Source of the DNA: UBA6927 sp022447855
GTDB lineage: Bacteria; Chloroflexota; Dehalococcoidia; Lucifugimonadales; UBA6927
Assembly (NCBI GenBank): GCA_022447855.1
Contig: JAKUTX010000005.1
Location: forward strand, 1-64,000
DNA length: 64,000 bases
Reading direction: 5' to 3'
Part shown: in pieces, positions 45,434 through 56,100 of the stretch
Numbering within the stretch: the first letter of the stretch is position 1
Layout of the letters: every line of letters starts with the position of its first letter
The notes under the pieces: model-generated
What the model was told of the DNA's origin: nothing
What the model saw: the letters and a program-made list of their open reading frames with translations, nothing else
Databases searched by the model: none
Made by a program: the position numbers and the translations under genes

Positions 45434-46870
45434 CTATCCAACTGATATTCCATCACCATTTCCAGGCTCGGTCATGGAAAATGCATCTAAAATTTTATCT
45501 AGTTCATCTGAGGGTATATCTGTTCTAATTAAGGAAATATCTTTAATTGTTTTACCCGTTTCTTGTGCTTCTTTTGCAATTGAGGCCGCTTGATCATATC
45601 CAATGTAGGGAACAAGAGTTGTAACAATTGCGAGGCCTCTTTCGACCATGTCGGGTCCAGCATTAGTGGCTTTTAAGCCAGATATGCACTGCGAGGATAG
45701 ATTTAACGAAGAAGTGGATAGCAATTCAATTGATTGGAGAAGATTGAATGCACAAATTGGCATCATAACATTAATTTCGAAATTTCCTGATTGGCCACCA
45801 ATTGATATAGTTGTATCATTCCCAATTACTTGAGCAGCTGCCATACAAACAGATTCAGGAATTACAGGGTTAACTTTGCCTGGCATTATTGAACTACCTG
45901 GTTGCACTTCTGGTAGAGATATCTCTCCAATTCCTGCTCTAGGTCCAGAGCCTAACCATCGGATATCATTAGCAATTTTCATTAGGCTTACTGCAATTGT
46001 TTTTAAGACACCACTTGTTTCAACTATTGAGTCTAAACTGCTTTGAGCCTGAAAATGGTTTGAAGTTTCTGAGATATTTATATTTAGCTTTTCAGAAAGC
46101 ATTTTGCAAACTTTCTCAGCGAATTCTGGGTGAGTATTTACTCCAGTACCTACTGCGGTTCCACCAAGAGCGACTTCTGACAATTCGGATTTTGCATGCT
46201 CAAGTCGTTCTATGCCTTTTTGTATTTGTCCAGCATACCCTGAAAATTCTTGTCCTAATCTAATTGGGGTTGCATCTTGTAGGTGGGTACGCCCAGTTTT
46301 AATTACATCAATGAATTCATTAGATTTTTCAGTTAGAGAGTTTTTCAAATTGATTAATGCTGGAATTAAAGTATGAGTGATCTCTACGTTTGCAGCTACG
46401 TGAATTGATGTTGGGATAACATCATTTGATGATTGCCCCATGTTTACGTGATCATTAGGATGCACAGGGGTTCTTGATCCTAAATCGCCGCCTAAAATTT
46501 CAATTGCCCTGTTGGAGATTACTTCATTTGCATTCATATTTGTCGACGTTCCAGAACCTGTTTGGAAAATATCAACTAGAAATTGATCATGCAGTGACCC
46601 GTCAGTGATTTCTGTTGCTGCTTGGATTATTGATTTGGATAATTCATCTTCTAATAAGTTAAGTTCATTATTCACTTGCGCTGCGCAAAGTTTTATATTA
46701 GCAATTGCTTTAATAAAGGCAGATTGAAAACGTAAATCGCTTATTGGGAAATTTAAAATTGCACGCATAGTATTTGCTCCATAATATGCGTTTAAGGGAA
46801 CTTCAAACTCTCCCATGGAATCTTTTTCAGTTCTAAAGTTGCTTGAATCGGTCATTGAAGATTTCTCCAT
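45434..46870 (-). CDS. fumC: Class II fumarate hydratase
   Basis: This 478-residue protein has the superfamily signature 'GSSIMPGKVNP' and 'GSGTSTNMNANEV', 'HPNDHVNMGQSSND' and 'GRTHLQDATPIRLGQEF', all fumarase/aspartase hallmarks; the GTSTNMN and MGQSSND forms point to FumC. It interconverts fumarate and malate in the TCA cycle. A shorter start at Met6 is possible. The alpha/beta hydrolase gene lies 25 nt upstream on the same strand. Confidence 0.93.
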   Translation of the reverse strand: MEKSSMTDSSNFRTEKDSMGEFEVPLNAYYGANTMRAILNFPISDLRFQSAFIKAIANIKLCAAQVNNELNLLEDELSKSIIQAATEITDGSLHDQFLVDIFQTGSGTSTNMNANEVISNRAIEILGGDLGSRTPVHPNDHVNMGQSSNDVIPTSIHVAANVEITHTLIPALINLKNSLTEKSNEFIDVIKTGRTHLQDATPIRLGQEFSGYAGQIQKGIERLEHAKSELSEVALGGTAVGTGVNTHPEFAEKVCKMLSEKLNINISETSNHFQAQSSLDSIVETSGVLKTIAVSLMKIANDIRWLGSGPRAGIGEISLPEVQPGSSIMPGKVNPVIPESVCMAAAQVIGNDTTISIGGQSGNFEINVMMPICAFNLLQSIELLSTSSLNLSSQCISGLKATNAGPDMVERGLAIVTTLVPYIGYDQAASIAKEAQETGKTIKDISLIRTDIPSDELDKILDAFSMTEPGNGDGISVG

Positions 46871-46895
46871 TGTAAAAATTTCGTAGAATTTTGGT

Positions 46896-47546
46896 TTATT
46901 TAAATACAGAACCTACAAGGTATTGGATTACTTGTTCCGCAACAACATTCCCTTCAGCTTCCATTGTATGACCAACGTTTGGGATTTCGGAAAATTTTAC
47001 TGGCTGTTTGATTTTGTCTAATTCGCGTTGGATTTCAACCGATGGTGAGATTGTGTCATTTTGTCCGGCGATGAACAATTTTGGTCGTTTGTCTTTTTGG
47101 ATTCGAGAATTTTTTAAAGATGATATGGGGGGGGCTATCAGAATGAAGCAACGAGCATGTTTGAATTGTTTTATATTGTCTAAAATCACTCCAGCTCCGA
47201 ATGAATATCCTACTAATACGATGTTGTTTTTATCAAATCCAGAACCCTTCCATGATCTAGTAAGATTTATAGCAGCTTTAATATCCTCATTCGAATCTTT
47301 TCCGTTTTCAAAATCACCTTCACTACCTCCAATGCCTCTAAAATTAAATCGCAAAGAAGCAATTCCAGACTCACTTCCAAGCTTGCTAATAGAAGTGATC
47401 AATCCATTGTGCATACTGCCACCAAGAGAAGGATGAGGATGGCAAAGAATCATTCCAGGGCTGGACCCTAGTGATTCTGTAGGCGAAGTAATTAGTCCTA
47501 TGAGGGAATGTTTTTTAGAGTAAAAATCTATTGAAAGTTGGTGCAT
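46896..47546 (-). CDS. Alpha/beta hydrolase
   Basis: This 216-residue protein has the opening 'MILCHPHPSLGGSMHN', nucleophile elbow 'LVGYSFGAGVI', acid 'IAGQNDTISP' and His in 'PNVGHTMEAEG', a full Ser-Asp-His set. This is the short family of dienelactone-hydrolase-like alpha/beta hydrolases often called 'alpha/beta hydrolase YfbB-type' in bacteria; substrate unknown. It is just upstream of fumC, probably by chance. Confidence 0.8.
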   Translation of the reverse strand: MHQLSIDFYSKKHSLIGLITSPTESLGSSPGMILCHPHPSLGGSMHNGLITSISKLGSESGIASLRFNFRGIGGSEGDFENGKDSNEDIKAAINLTRSWKGSGFDKNNIVLVGYSFGAGVILDNIKQFKHARCFILIAPPISSLKNSRIQKDKRPKLFIAGQNDTISPSVEIQRELDKIKQPVKFSEIPNVGHTMEAEGNVVAEQVIQYLVGSVFK

Positions 47547-47670
47547 TCTATTCTCGCATTTTTCATTTCATTGAATAAAAGTATACAACAATGAAGTTGT
47601 TTAAATGAAATGTTCGTGATGGTTCCAATAACTGATACAATAAGCGCTGATTATGATTTCGAGGGATGCA

Positions 47671-48714
47671 ATGAAAATAATTGATTTAAGAAGTGATACG
47701 GTTACGCATCCTACTCCTGACATGAGAAAGGCTATGGCTGATGCAGAAGTTGGAGACGACGTATTCCGTGATGATCCAACTACTATTAGATTGGAGCAAA
47801 AGGCTGCTGAATTATTGGGTATGGAAGCTGCATTATTCGTTTCTAGTGGGACGCAAGGAAACCTTGTTGCATTATTATCGCATGTTCAGCGGGGGGGCGA
47901 AGTCCTTCTTGGAGACAAATCACATATATATTTAAATGAAGGCGGTGGTGCATCCGCTTTGGGAGGTATTGGTTATAATGTAGTCAATAACGACTCTCGT
48001 GGGATGATTTTCCCTGAACAAATTCTTGATGCGATAAAGTCAGTTGATGTACATCATTCAAGATCATCGTTAGTTGCTTTGGAAAACACTCATAATGTTT
48101 GTGGTGGATTACCTTTGAGCGCTGCGGATATTGATTCAGTTGGTGAGGTGGCTCATAAAAATAATATGCCTTTACATATTGATGGTGCAAGGATATTTAA
48201 TGCGGCAACTGCACTTGAAACGTCTGTATCAGATTTGGTTTCTGCAGCTGATAGTGTCACATTTTGTTTGTCTAAAGGTTTAAGTTGTCCAATTGGATCA
48301 ATACTTTGTGGCTCGAGAGATTTTATTGAAGAAGCGAGGCATTGGAGGAAAATGCTCGGTTCTGGGATGAGACAAGTAGGAATTATTGCCGCTGCAGGTA
48401 TAGTTGCCTTGGATACAATGATCGAAAGATTGTCAGAAGATCACGAAAATGCACGCAAATTGGCGCTAGGTCTTGCTAATATTCCTGGGATTTCTATTCA
48501 ACCTGATTTAGTACAGACGAATTTAGTGTTCTTTGAAATTAAAGGTGTTGATCCTGTTCGATTGAAAGATAGGATCAATGAGAATGGGGTATTAGGGGGT
48601 AATATAATCCCGCGATGGAGATTTGCTACTCACTATGGGATTAATGGCGAAGATATTGAAAAGACACTTGAAGTGATGCGCATAGCGATGAAAGTGGAGC
48701 AAGAAGCACTTTAG
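47671..48714 (+). CDS. ltaE: Low-specificity L-threonine aldolase
   Basis: This PLP enzyme of about 347 residues starts 'KIIDLRSDTVTHPTP', with 'EVGDDVFRDDPT' and the Lys of 'VTFCLSKGLSCPIGS'. It cleaves threonine to glycine and acetaldehyde. The ATG at 47653 lies before GAGGG, while 47671 sits 6 nt after it and gives the usual family N-terminus, so it is preferred. Its stop overlaps the convergent rarA stop by 4 nt. Confidence 0.92.
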   Translation: MKIIDLRSDTVTHPTPDMRKAMADAEVGDDVFRDDPTTIRLEQKAAELLGMEAALFVSSGTQGNLVALLSHVQRGGEVLLGDKSHIYLNEGGGASALGGIGYNVVNNDSRGMIFPEQILDAIKSVDVHHSRSSLVALENTHNVCGGLPLSAADIDSVGEVAHKNNMPLHIDGARIFNAATALETSVSDLVSAADSVTFCLSKGLSCPIGSILCGSRDFIEEARHWRKMLGSGMRQVGIIAAAGIVALDTMIERLSEDHENARKLALGLANIPGISIQPDLVQTNLVFFEIKGVDPVRLKDRINENGVLGGNIIPRWRFATHYGINGEDIEKTLEVMRIAMKVEQEAL

Positions 48715-50069
48715 CCTTTTTCCCGATTGATATTTTGGTCTTTCGAATCATCTTGATTCCAAAGACTTTGCAATCTTTTTGTTATTTCTTTTTCGTATCC
48801 GTAGGATGTGGGTTTGTAAAATTGAGTTCCTTGAAGGTTTTTTGGAAGGTTTTGCATTGGATGGAAGGCATCATCATAGTTGTGAGAATACTTGTAATCT
48901 TTTCCATATCCTATATCTTTCATTAACCCTGTCACAGCGTTTCTTAAATGCATTGGTACAGGTTCGCCAGATGTATTGTGGGCAGAATCTAATGCATTGT
49001 TAATAGCTGAATATGCGCTGTTACTTTTTGGTGCGGCTGCTAAATAGATTGTTGCTTCAGCTAATGGGATTCTGCACTCAGGCATTCCTATGAAATGTAC
49101 TGCTTGCTGAGCTGCCATGGCAATGGATAAAGCTTGTGGATCTGCGAGACCAATGTCTTCTGCTGCTAAAATGACAATTCTCCTTGCGATAAACATTAAA
49201 TCTTCCCCTGCATCAAGCATCCTTGCAAGCCAATAAATTGCTGCATCAGGGTCAGATCCTCGCACAGATTTAATGAACGCTGAGATCGTGTTGTAGTGAT
49301 GTTCTCCAGATTTATCGTATGCTGCGGATTTGTGCTGTATAACTTGGTTAATGGTTTCATCATCTATGACACATTCCCCATTCTGGTTAGGCTCAGTTAC
49401 TGAAACTGCAATTTCTAAAACATTTAGAGCTGTTCTAGCATCACCATTTGTGATTTCTATGATCTTCTCCATCGCTTCATTTGTTAGACTTGCGTTATGC
49501 GAGCCTAATCCCTTTTTTGGATCTTTTACTGCATGATTAATTATTTTCGCAATTGATTGATTAGTTAATGGATTAAGAATGTATATTTGAGTTCTAGATA
49601 ACAAAGGTGGAACTATCTCAAAAGACGGATTTTCAGTAGTCGCTCCCACCAGAATGAAAGTCCCATTTTCAACAAATGGAAGTGCGACATCTTGCTGCGA
49701 TTTGTTGAGTCTATGGATTTCATCGACAAACAAAATTGTGCGTTTTTGGTACATACCTAACCTGTTTTTTGATTCAGAAGCGATGTTTCTGATTTCAGCA
49801 ACACCACTGGTTACTGCGCTAATTCTTTCAAAATGACTCTTTGTGGTTTCAGCTATGATTTGTGCTAGTGTGGTTTTCCCAGACCCAGGGGGGCCCCATA
49901 GAATGAAACTTGGGATTGAATCAGCTTCTATACTTCTTCTTAGAATGGCGTTGTTTGATGTTAGATGTTCCTGTCCAAAATATTCCTCAAAAGATCTTGG
50001 CCTCATTCTGTCAGCTAATGGTGAGGAATTATGTCTTTCTTTCTCACTGGAATGTTCAAATAGATTCAT
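48711..50069 (-). CDS. rarA: Replication-associated recombination protein A (RarA/MgsA)
   Basis: This 452-residue AAA+ protein has 'LADRMRPRSFEEYFGQEHL', Walker A 'LWGPPGSGKTTLAQ', Walker B 'FVDEIHRLNKSQQD', 'TTENPSFE' and the long C-terminal helical domain, including 'HYNTISAFIKSVRGSDPDAA'. It works at stalled replication forks. It overlaps selA by 14 nt at its start, so it is coupled to selA. Confidence 0.94.
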   Translation of the reverse strand: MNLFEHSSEKERHNSSPLADRMRPRSFEEYFGQEHLTSNNAILRRSIEADSIPSFILWGPPGSGKTTLAQIIAETTKSHFERISAVTSGVAEIRNIASESKNRLGMYQKRTILFVDEIHRLNKSQQDVALPFVENGTFILVGATTENPSFEIVPPLLSRTQIYILNPLTNQSIAKIINHAVKDPKKGLGSHNASLTNEAMEKIIEITNGDARTALNVLEIAVSVTEPNQNGECVIDDETINQVIQHKSAAYDKSGEHHYNTISAFIKSVRGSDPDAAIYWLARMLDAGEDLMFIARRIVILAAEDIGLADPQALSIAMAAQQAVHFIGMPECRIPLAEATIYLAAAPKSNSAYSAINNALDSAHNTSGEPVPMHLRNAVTGLMKDIGYGKDYKYSHNYDDAFHPMQNLPKNLQGTQFYKPTSYGYEKEITKRLQSLWNQDDSKDQNINREKG

Positions 50070-51465
50070 TGTTTTTTTGTGAAGCTTTTAAAGCGTATGA
50101 AATGGATTGTAAAAGAATTTCATCTTGATTGACGAAAACTGTACGTGGATCAAAAAGTATGTGTTCATTTTCAATTTTACCGATTACGGGAGTGGGAGCA
50201 TTTCGTAGATGTTGTGATAGTGAATTTGCTCCTCCATTAATCGATTTGCAATTGATTCGAAGAGACTTTGACTGGATTGTTTCTCCTGGTAAACTTCCTC
50301 CTCCTATTGTAGAAAATGAATCTGTTACTGTGGCAATTTCTCCTATTTCTTTTGCCAGGTAATATGCTCTCTTTTCAATTTTTTCTAATGGCATTGAAAT
50401 CATCTTCCAGATAGGAATTTTTTCTTCAACCTCTCCGTTAACATAGTGTAATAAAGTTGAATGAAGTGCTGCTAGGGTAATTTTGTCAACTCTTAGAGCC
50501 CTTGTGAGGGGATGTTTTTTAATCTTAGAAATGAAATTGTTGGTTCCTGATATAATTCCACATTGCGGTCCACCAAGTAATTTGTCACCAGAAAAGCAGG
50601 TGATTGGAATACCTGATTCAACAGAATCTTGGGGGGTGGGCTCTTTAGAGAGTCCGTATTTTGATGTGTCTAGAATACATCCGCTGCCCAAATCTTGAAT
50701 TACAGGCAAATCATATTTCTCACCCAAAGTAGAAATCTCTTCTGGCGTAGGATTGGAAGTGAACCCTATAACTTTAAAATTGCTTAAATGGACAGTAAGA
50801 ATTGCACCAGTATTCTCATTTATTGCCTCTTCATAATCCGAAATGTATGTCCGATTTGTAGTTCCTACTTCAACTAATTTCGCCCCGCTTTGGTTAAGTA
50901 CATCGGGGATCCTAAATCCTCCACCAATTTCTACTGATTCACTTCTAGAGATAATAACTTCTTTTCCGAAAGCAATGCTAGCTAGTGATAGCATTAAGGC
51001 ACTGGCGTTGTTATTAACAACTAGAGATTGATCAGCACCAACAAGTAAATTGAATATTTCCGATATTTTGTTATATCTATCACCTCTGGCACCAGTTTCG
51101 AGATCGATTTCTAAAGCATTATAATTTTGTAAAACACTTTTCACTGAAACCTGTGCTTCTTCACTCAAAGGAGACCTTCCAAGATTTGTATGGATTATTA
51201 CTCCTGTACCATTGATTACTTCTGGAGGCCATGTATCCTTTCTAATACGATTTAACTCACTTAGTAATCTTTTCTGAATTTTTTCATATGTTAGAGGTTC
51301 TTTACCTGAGGAGATTATCTTTCTGGCTGAATTGATAGTTTTTCTTGCGACCTCTAGAGTCACTTCTTTTGGTAATGTTTTTGTTTTTACTAATACTTGT
51401 GGGTCTGAAAGCAACCGTTCCACAGAAGGTAATTCCCTGTATGGGTTTGATAGGTCTTTGCTCAA
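50056..51465 (-). CDS. selA: L-seryl-tRNA(Sec) selenium transferase SelA
   Basis: This 469-residue PLP enzyme has 'LPSVERLLSDP' at the start, 'VINGTGVIIHTNLGRSPLS', 'YNALEIDLETGARGDR' and the PLP Lys295 in 'FSGDKLLGGPQ'. SelA turns Ser-tRNA(Sec) into Sec-tRNA(Sec) using selenophosphate from SelD. Length is normal. It is the first gene of a selA-rarA unit. No selB is next to it, unlike the common selAB pair. Confidence 0.94.
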   Translation of the reverse strand: MSKDLSNPYRELPSVERLLSDPQVLVKTKTLPKEVTLEVARKTINSARKIISSGKEPLTYEKIQKRLLSELNRIRKDTWPPEVINGTGVIIHTNLGRSPLSEEAQVSVKSVLQNYNALEIDLETGARGDRYNKISEIFNLLVGADQSLVVNNNASALMLSLASIAFGKEVIISRSESVEIGGGFRIPDVLNQSGAKLVEVGTTNRTYISDYEEAINENTGAILTVHLSNFKVIGFTSNPTPEEISTLGEKYDLPVIQDLGSGCILDTSKYGLSKEPTPQDSVESGIPITCFSGDKLLGGPQCGIISGTNNFISKIKKHPLTRALRVDKITLAALHSTLLHYVNGEVEEKIPIWKMISMPLEKIEKRAYYLAKEIGEIATVTDSFSTIGGGSLPGETIQSKSLRINCKSINGGANSLSQHLRNAPTPVIGKIENEHILFDPRTVFVNQDEILLQSISYALKASQKNNESI

Positions 51466-51519
51466 ATTAACCTCCTAATTGTTGGATTATTTTACAATAC
51501 CAAATGCTTAGAGTCTCCC

Positions 51520-51539
51520 ATTGATTTTCTTTAATCAAT
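51520..51539 (+). repeat. Inverted repeat upstream of coaE
   Basis: ATTGATT (51520-51526) and AATCAAT (51533-51539) form a perfect 7-bp inverted repeat with a 6-nt spacer, ending 2 nt before the -35 box of coaE. It could be an operator or a weak terminator for neither gene, because selA starts on the other side. Confidence 0.4.
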
Positions 51540-51541
51540 TG

Positions 51542-51570
51542 TTGACCATATAGCAAGCCTAATATAGAAT
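51542..51570 (+). promoter_or_regulatory. Promoter of coaE
   Basis: TTGACC (51542-51547) and TAGAAT (51565-51570) are spaced by 17 bp, 27 nt upstream of the ATG. Confidence 0.6.
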
Positions 51571-51597
51571 ACATTCAATAGCCGGAGACGGGGTATT

Positions 51598-52212
51598 ATG
51601 CGAGTGATAGGAATTACCGGCGGTATCGGGGCCGGAAAAAGCACAGTTTCTGAAATATTGGCTTCTCTAGGTCTTGATGTAATCAATGTTGATGAATTAG
51701 GACATCAAGTCTATTTGCCTTCTACGAGTGGTTGGGATGAAGTTGTGAAAGAATTTGGTAAAGAAGTTCTAACAGAAGATGGAGAAATAAACAGATCGAA
51801 ATTAAGGGCAAAAGTGTTTGATGACTCTAGGGCACTTGGTAGACTTAATCAAATTACTCATCCTAAGATTCGACAACTCTTGAGTCAATCTATTTTGGAT
51901 AGAAAAAATGCTGGGAGCCGCATTATTGGATTTGAGGCAGCATTGTTGATTGAAGCGGATTGGAAAGAATTAGCAGATCAGATATGGGTTGTTACAGCGC
52001 CAAAATCAGTAATTATTGATCGCGTTGCACGTCGTTCTCCTGCACTTGATAATCAGACTATTCAGTCGATGATTGAATCCCAGATGTCTCAATCAGAACG
52101 AGAAAAATTTGCAGATATAATTATAGAAAACTCTGGTACAGTAAATGAATTAAAAAAAATAGTTCAAATGAATTATAATCATACGTTAGAAAATCTTTTT
52201 AGGGAGAAGTAA
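51598..52212 (+). CDS. coaE: Dephospho-CoA kinase
   Basis: This 204-residue kinase has the P-loop 'GITGGIGAGKSTVSEI' and 'DVINVDELGHQVYLP', followed by the lid 'VARRSPALDNQTI'. It makes CoA from dephospho-CoA with ATP. It has its own promoter and is followed 4 nt later by the MoxR-type gene, suggesting one transcript of three genes. Confidence 0.95.
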   Translation: MRVIGITGGIGAGKSTVSEILASLGLDVINVDELGHQVYLPSTSGWDEVVKEFGKEVLTEDGEINRSKLRAKVFDDSRALGRLNQITHPKIRQLLSQSILDRKNAGSRIIGFEAALLIEADWKELADQIWVVTAPKSVIIDRVARRSPALDNQTIQSMIESQMSQSEREKFADIIIENSGTVNELKKIVQMNYNHTLENLFREK

Positions 52213-52216
52213 GAGA

Positions 52217-53110
52217 ATGACGTCATCGACGCAAACACTTTATAGAAACTTTATTATTGAAGAATACAGTATCGACGAGGAACCATATTATGTTCCGGTA
52301 AGCGATGAAATAGAGATATGTGAAGCTGCATATAAACAAAAGATCCCTCTACTTTTTAAAGGTCCTACTGGATGTGGTAAGACTCGATTCGTAGAGTATA
52401 TGTCTTGGAGACTATCTCAACCATTAACTAAAATAAAATCTAAATCGAAAAGTAGCGATGAAGATAGCTCATCGTCAATGCCTCTTGTTAGCATTGCATG
52501 TCATGAAGATTTAACAGCTAGTGATTTGGTAGGTAGGTATCTTTTAGAAGGAGATAGCACTGTATGGCTGGATGGTCCTTTAACTAGAGCTGTAAAGGCT
52601 GGAGGCATATGTTATTTAGATGAAATAGTGGAAGCAAGAAAAGATACTACTGTCCTTATTCATCCTCTAACAGATCATAGAAGAATCCTTCCAATTGAGA
52701 AACGGGGAGAATTGATTGAAGCTGCTGAAGGTTTTCTTTTGATTCTTTCCTATAACCCTGGTTATCAGAGTGCTTTGAAGGATCTTAAACATAGTACTAG
52801 GCAGAGATTTGTGGCAATTGATTTTGACTATCATGCTCCTGAAATTGAAGCCTCAATTATCGCTCATGAATCTGGTTGTGATGAAAATTCTGCTGATAAA
52901 TTGGCGAAACTTGGTGAGAAAGTTAGAAATTTGAAAGAACATGGGTTAGGTGAGGGTGCTAGTACTCGATTGTTAATTTATGCTGGTAAATTGATAGCTC
53001 AAGGTATTCCGCCTCGTAGAGCTTGTCAGGTGGCGGTCAATTGGGCAGTAACTGATGATGTTTCAGTTCAAGAGAGTATTGGCGAAATTATTTTATCAAT
53101 ATTTGAATAA
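52217..53110 (+). CDS. MoxR-type AAA+ ATPase, CbbQ/NirQ/GvpN-like
   Basis: This 297-residue AAA+ has Walker A 'GPTGCGKT' (49-56), Walker B 'ICYLDEI' (131-137), and sensor region 'LILSYNPGY'. The opening 'YYVPVSDEIEICEAAYKQKIPLLFKGP' matches the CbbQ/NirQ group. A Ser/Asp-rich insert lies at about 75-90. These ATPases remodel a partner such as Rubisco or a metalloenzyme, together with a VWA protein, which follows here. No Rubisco or nitric-oxide reductase gene is in the window. Confidence 0.85.
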   Translation: MTSSTQTLYRNFIIEEYSIDEEPYYVPVSDEIEICEAAYKQKIPLLFKGPTGCGKTRFVEYMSWRLSQPLTKIKSKSKSSDEDSSSSMPLVSIACHEDLTASDLVGRYLLEGDSTVWLDGPLTRAVKAGGICYLDEIVEARKDTTVLIHPLTDHRRILPIEKRGELIEAAEGFLLILSYNPGYQSALKDLKHSTRQRFVAIDFDYHAPEIEASIIAHESGCDENSADKLAKLGEKVRNLKEHGLGEGASTRLLIYAGKLIAQGIPPRRACQVAVNWAVTDDVSVQESIGEIILSIFE

Positions 53111-53150
53111 ACCACGATATTACTATTTTTAGCCTAAGAGATATAATTCT

Positions 53151-56100
53151 ATGTCAAAATTTGAAATTGAATTTGAGAAATATCCTGAACAACTAAATAT
53201 TTCTTATAATGAAGCCCTGTCAAAAATGCCAGATACATTGAATGAAGTTCAACTGAGAACTTGGACAGAGTCTGGTTTGATAATTGCAGGGCAAAGCGCT
53301 AGATCTTGGGAGGCAGCGGAAAGTTTTTTTAAGGCTAGTCCTAAAGTTGTTAGGTCAATCCCATTCAATTATTTCGTAAAATGGAAAGAATGTGGAAGTG
53401 ATTTGTGTGATAACTCTTCAGCAATCGCAAACGTTTATTTTAATGTGAGTCCTTTAGTAGTTCCTAAGCTTAGGACAAGATACATAGAGAGTTGGGCGGC
53501 GCTTGGTAACACCCTCTACAAAGGTACATGGAAATCAGGTTCTTTATCATGTGAGCTATTTGAAAAGTCTCAATCTTTACTGGATGTTTTAACTTTTCCT
53601 GAATTGGAACATTTTGTTGCGTTTTTAGAACTTCTTTCTAGGCGGTCGTATGATCTTTCTACAGAGTGTTTGCAGATTGCAAGTGAAATTTTTCCAATGC
53701 TTGATGACCAAAAAATCGAATTTATTGATTTGGCTTCTGGTTTGGTTGAATCGTCATGGAGAGAAGTCAAAAGTTTTTTTGAAATTACAACGCGTGCTTT
53801 GTCACGCATAGATTCTCCCAACCGTATGAGATTTTTGAAATTATCAGAAGGGTTAGTCCAAGATGGGCGTTCGAATATGCCTGGGGTAATGCTTGAGATG
53901 TCTAATGCCTTATCCAATATTGATCGAGAATTTCATGGAGATGTTTTGGAACTGTGTGAAGAATTGATTGTGGTACATCCTGAATCTGTACCTGATTTAG
54001 TTTCTAATCTTCCACACGTGCTTGAGCGTGCTAATAATATCCAGATGCGTAGATGGTTTGAGACCGGTATTGAGATAATGAGAGACAATATCGATGGCGG
54101 GTCAGCATATTTTAAATTAGAGTCAAACCGAGCAGAGCAGGCATTAGCTACCGTCTCTTCAGGCGTTGAGTTTTCTAGAGTTAAAGATGTGATGCAGATG
54201 TATTGTAGAGGTCTTGCCGGCTCAGAGATTCAATTAGCGCCCACAGATGAACTGGTTGAAAAAAATATTGGATGGGTTTCACTAGAATCTCCTGCTACTG
54301 AGGGTTCAACCGTTTATTTACCTTCCATGGTTGATATGTATGCGACAAAAGATAAGAATTTTGCTTGGTTGAAAGTTGTATCTACTCATCAAGTTTCTCA
54401 TTTAGAATTTAATAGTTTAGGGTTTGAGTTTGAACGCGAAGCTGAATTTTTTGAAAACATGAGATCACAAGTTGAATCAAGGAAAACGACTAGCGACGAA
54501 TCATTAGATACTACTGTGGAAGATATTTCTGATGATTCAGATAAGAGTCAATGGATTACAGATATGCAAAGATTCTTCAATCTGTTTGAAGATCGAAAAC
54601 TTGCATTGGATGTATTTACAGTTGTAGAAGATAGTAGGCTGGATGCTAGAGTTAAGAGCGAGTATTCTGGCTTGTCCAAGGATTATGTTGCTGTTCAATT
54701 GGATTCATTAGCTTCTAGGCCAGAAATTAAAGATAAGCCGGCTCAAGAGGCTTTAGTAGAATTTTTGGTACGCCTTAGTTTGCATCAATTTAAAGATTTA
54801 CCAGTTCCGAGTAAATATATTGATCAGGCTAAAGAGATTTCTGAAATTTCTAGAAGGCTTTTGAATGTTGAATCTTCGGTTGAGGATACGGCAGAAGCCA
54901 CATTAAGGATTTATGCGGTAATTAGTAGTATTCCAAATGAAGAAGTTGAGGAAGATGATTGGGAAAATATGGATACAGATGAAGAGGATTCTCTGGAAAA
55001 TTATGAGGACTCCGACCAGATGACTCAGTTGATGTTAGATATTGCTCAAGGAATGCAAATTGGTGCTGAAGGTGAATCTGAAGGTCAAGATTATGAGCCT
55101 GTAGAAGATTTTGGTTATAGAGGTGATTTCAAACCAGAGTTAGCTCAATTGATGATGCAAATGAGAGATCAAGGCGAAGGAGGTCAATCAGGAGGAGATC
55201 AATTTTCTCAAGATGATTTAGAAGATTTGTTAAATCAGAGTGCTGAGATAGATTCCTCGGAAGGGGATATTGAGAATTCAACTGGTCAATTTGCTAATAA
55301 CTTGATTAAAGAAGCTTCCGTTAATCAACAACCATCACAAGAATTTGGGCAAGGGCCTGTAGTTCATGTAGATGAAGATGGAGGTGAATTGGAATCGTCA
55401 GAGCCTGAATCTTTCGTATATGACGAATGGGACTTTCGAGCCGATGATTACAAACCTAGATGGTGTATTGTTAGGCAACAGACAATGCCTGAAGGAGAGG
55501 CTGAATTTTATGAGCAAACCGTGCAGGGATATGGATCATTAGTTACTAGGATTCGTCAACAATTTGAAATGCTTGTTCCTGAATTATTCCGAAAAGTTAG
55601 AAGGTTAGAATTCGGTGAAGAAATTGACATTGATGATCTTATTGAATTTATGATAGATATTAAAACTGGTGCTAGTCCCAACGATAAATTTTATTGGCGT
55701 CGTAATAAGGTTCAGAGGGATGTGGCATCTGCGTTTTTGCTTGATACATCTGCTTCTACTGCGGAAGCAATTAATGATTCTCGTAAAACGAATGATGATT
55801 GGGATGCTCCTGAAGATCCAGTTGAATATATGGTTTGGTTGCGTACTAGAAGGACTCAATCAGCAAGACGCACTTATAAGCGAATAATTGATATTGAAAA
55901 AGAAGCGGTTGTTTTAATAATTAATGCTCTTGAGGCTATTGGAGACTTCTATGGTATTTATGGATTCTCAGGATATGGTAGGGAAAATGTTGAGTTTTAT
56001 ACAGTTAAAGATTTAAATGAAACTTTTAATGACCGTGTAAAAAGAAGAATTGATAGAATTGCTCCTTTGCATGCTACTCGAATGGGTCCTGCAATTAGAC

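Noticed and set aside
2247..51465. Other TGA-ended genes (recR, ybeY, the 98-residue gene, cupin at 22774, argS, selA) as Sec candidates
   Set aside because: Sequence after each TGA carries no Cys motif or homologous extension, and each protein ends at its normal family length.
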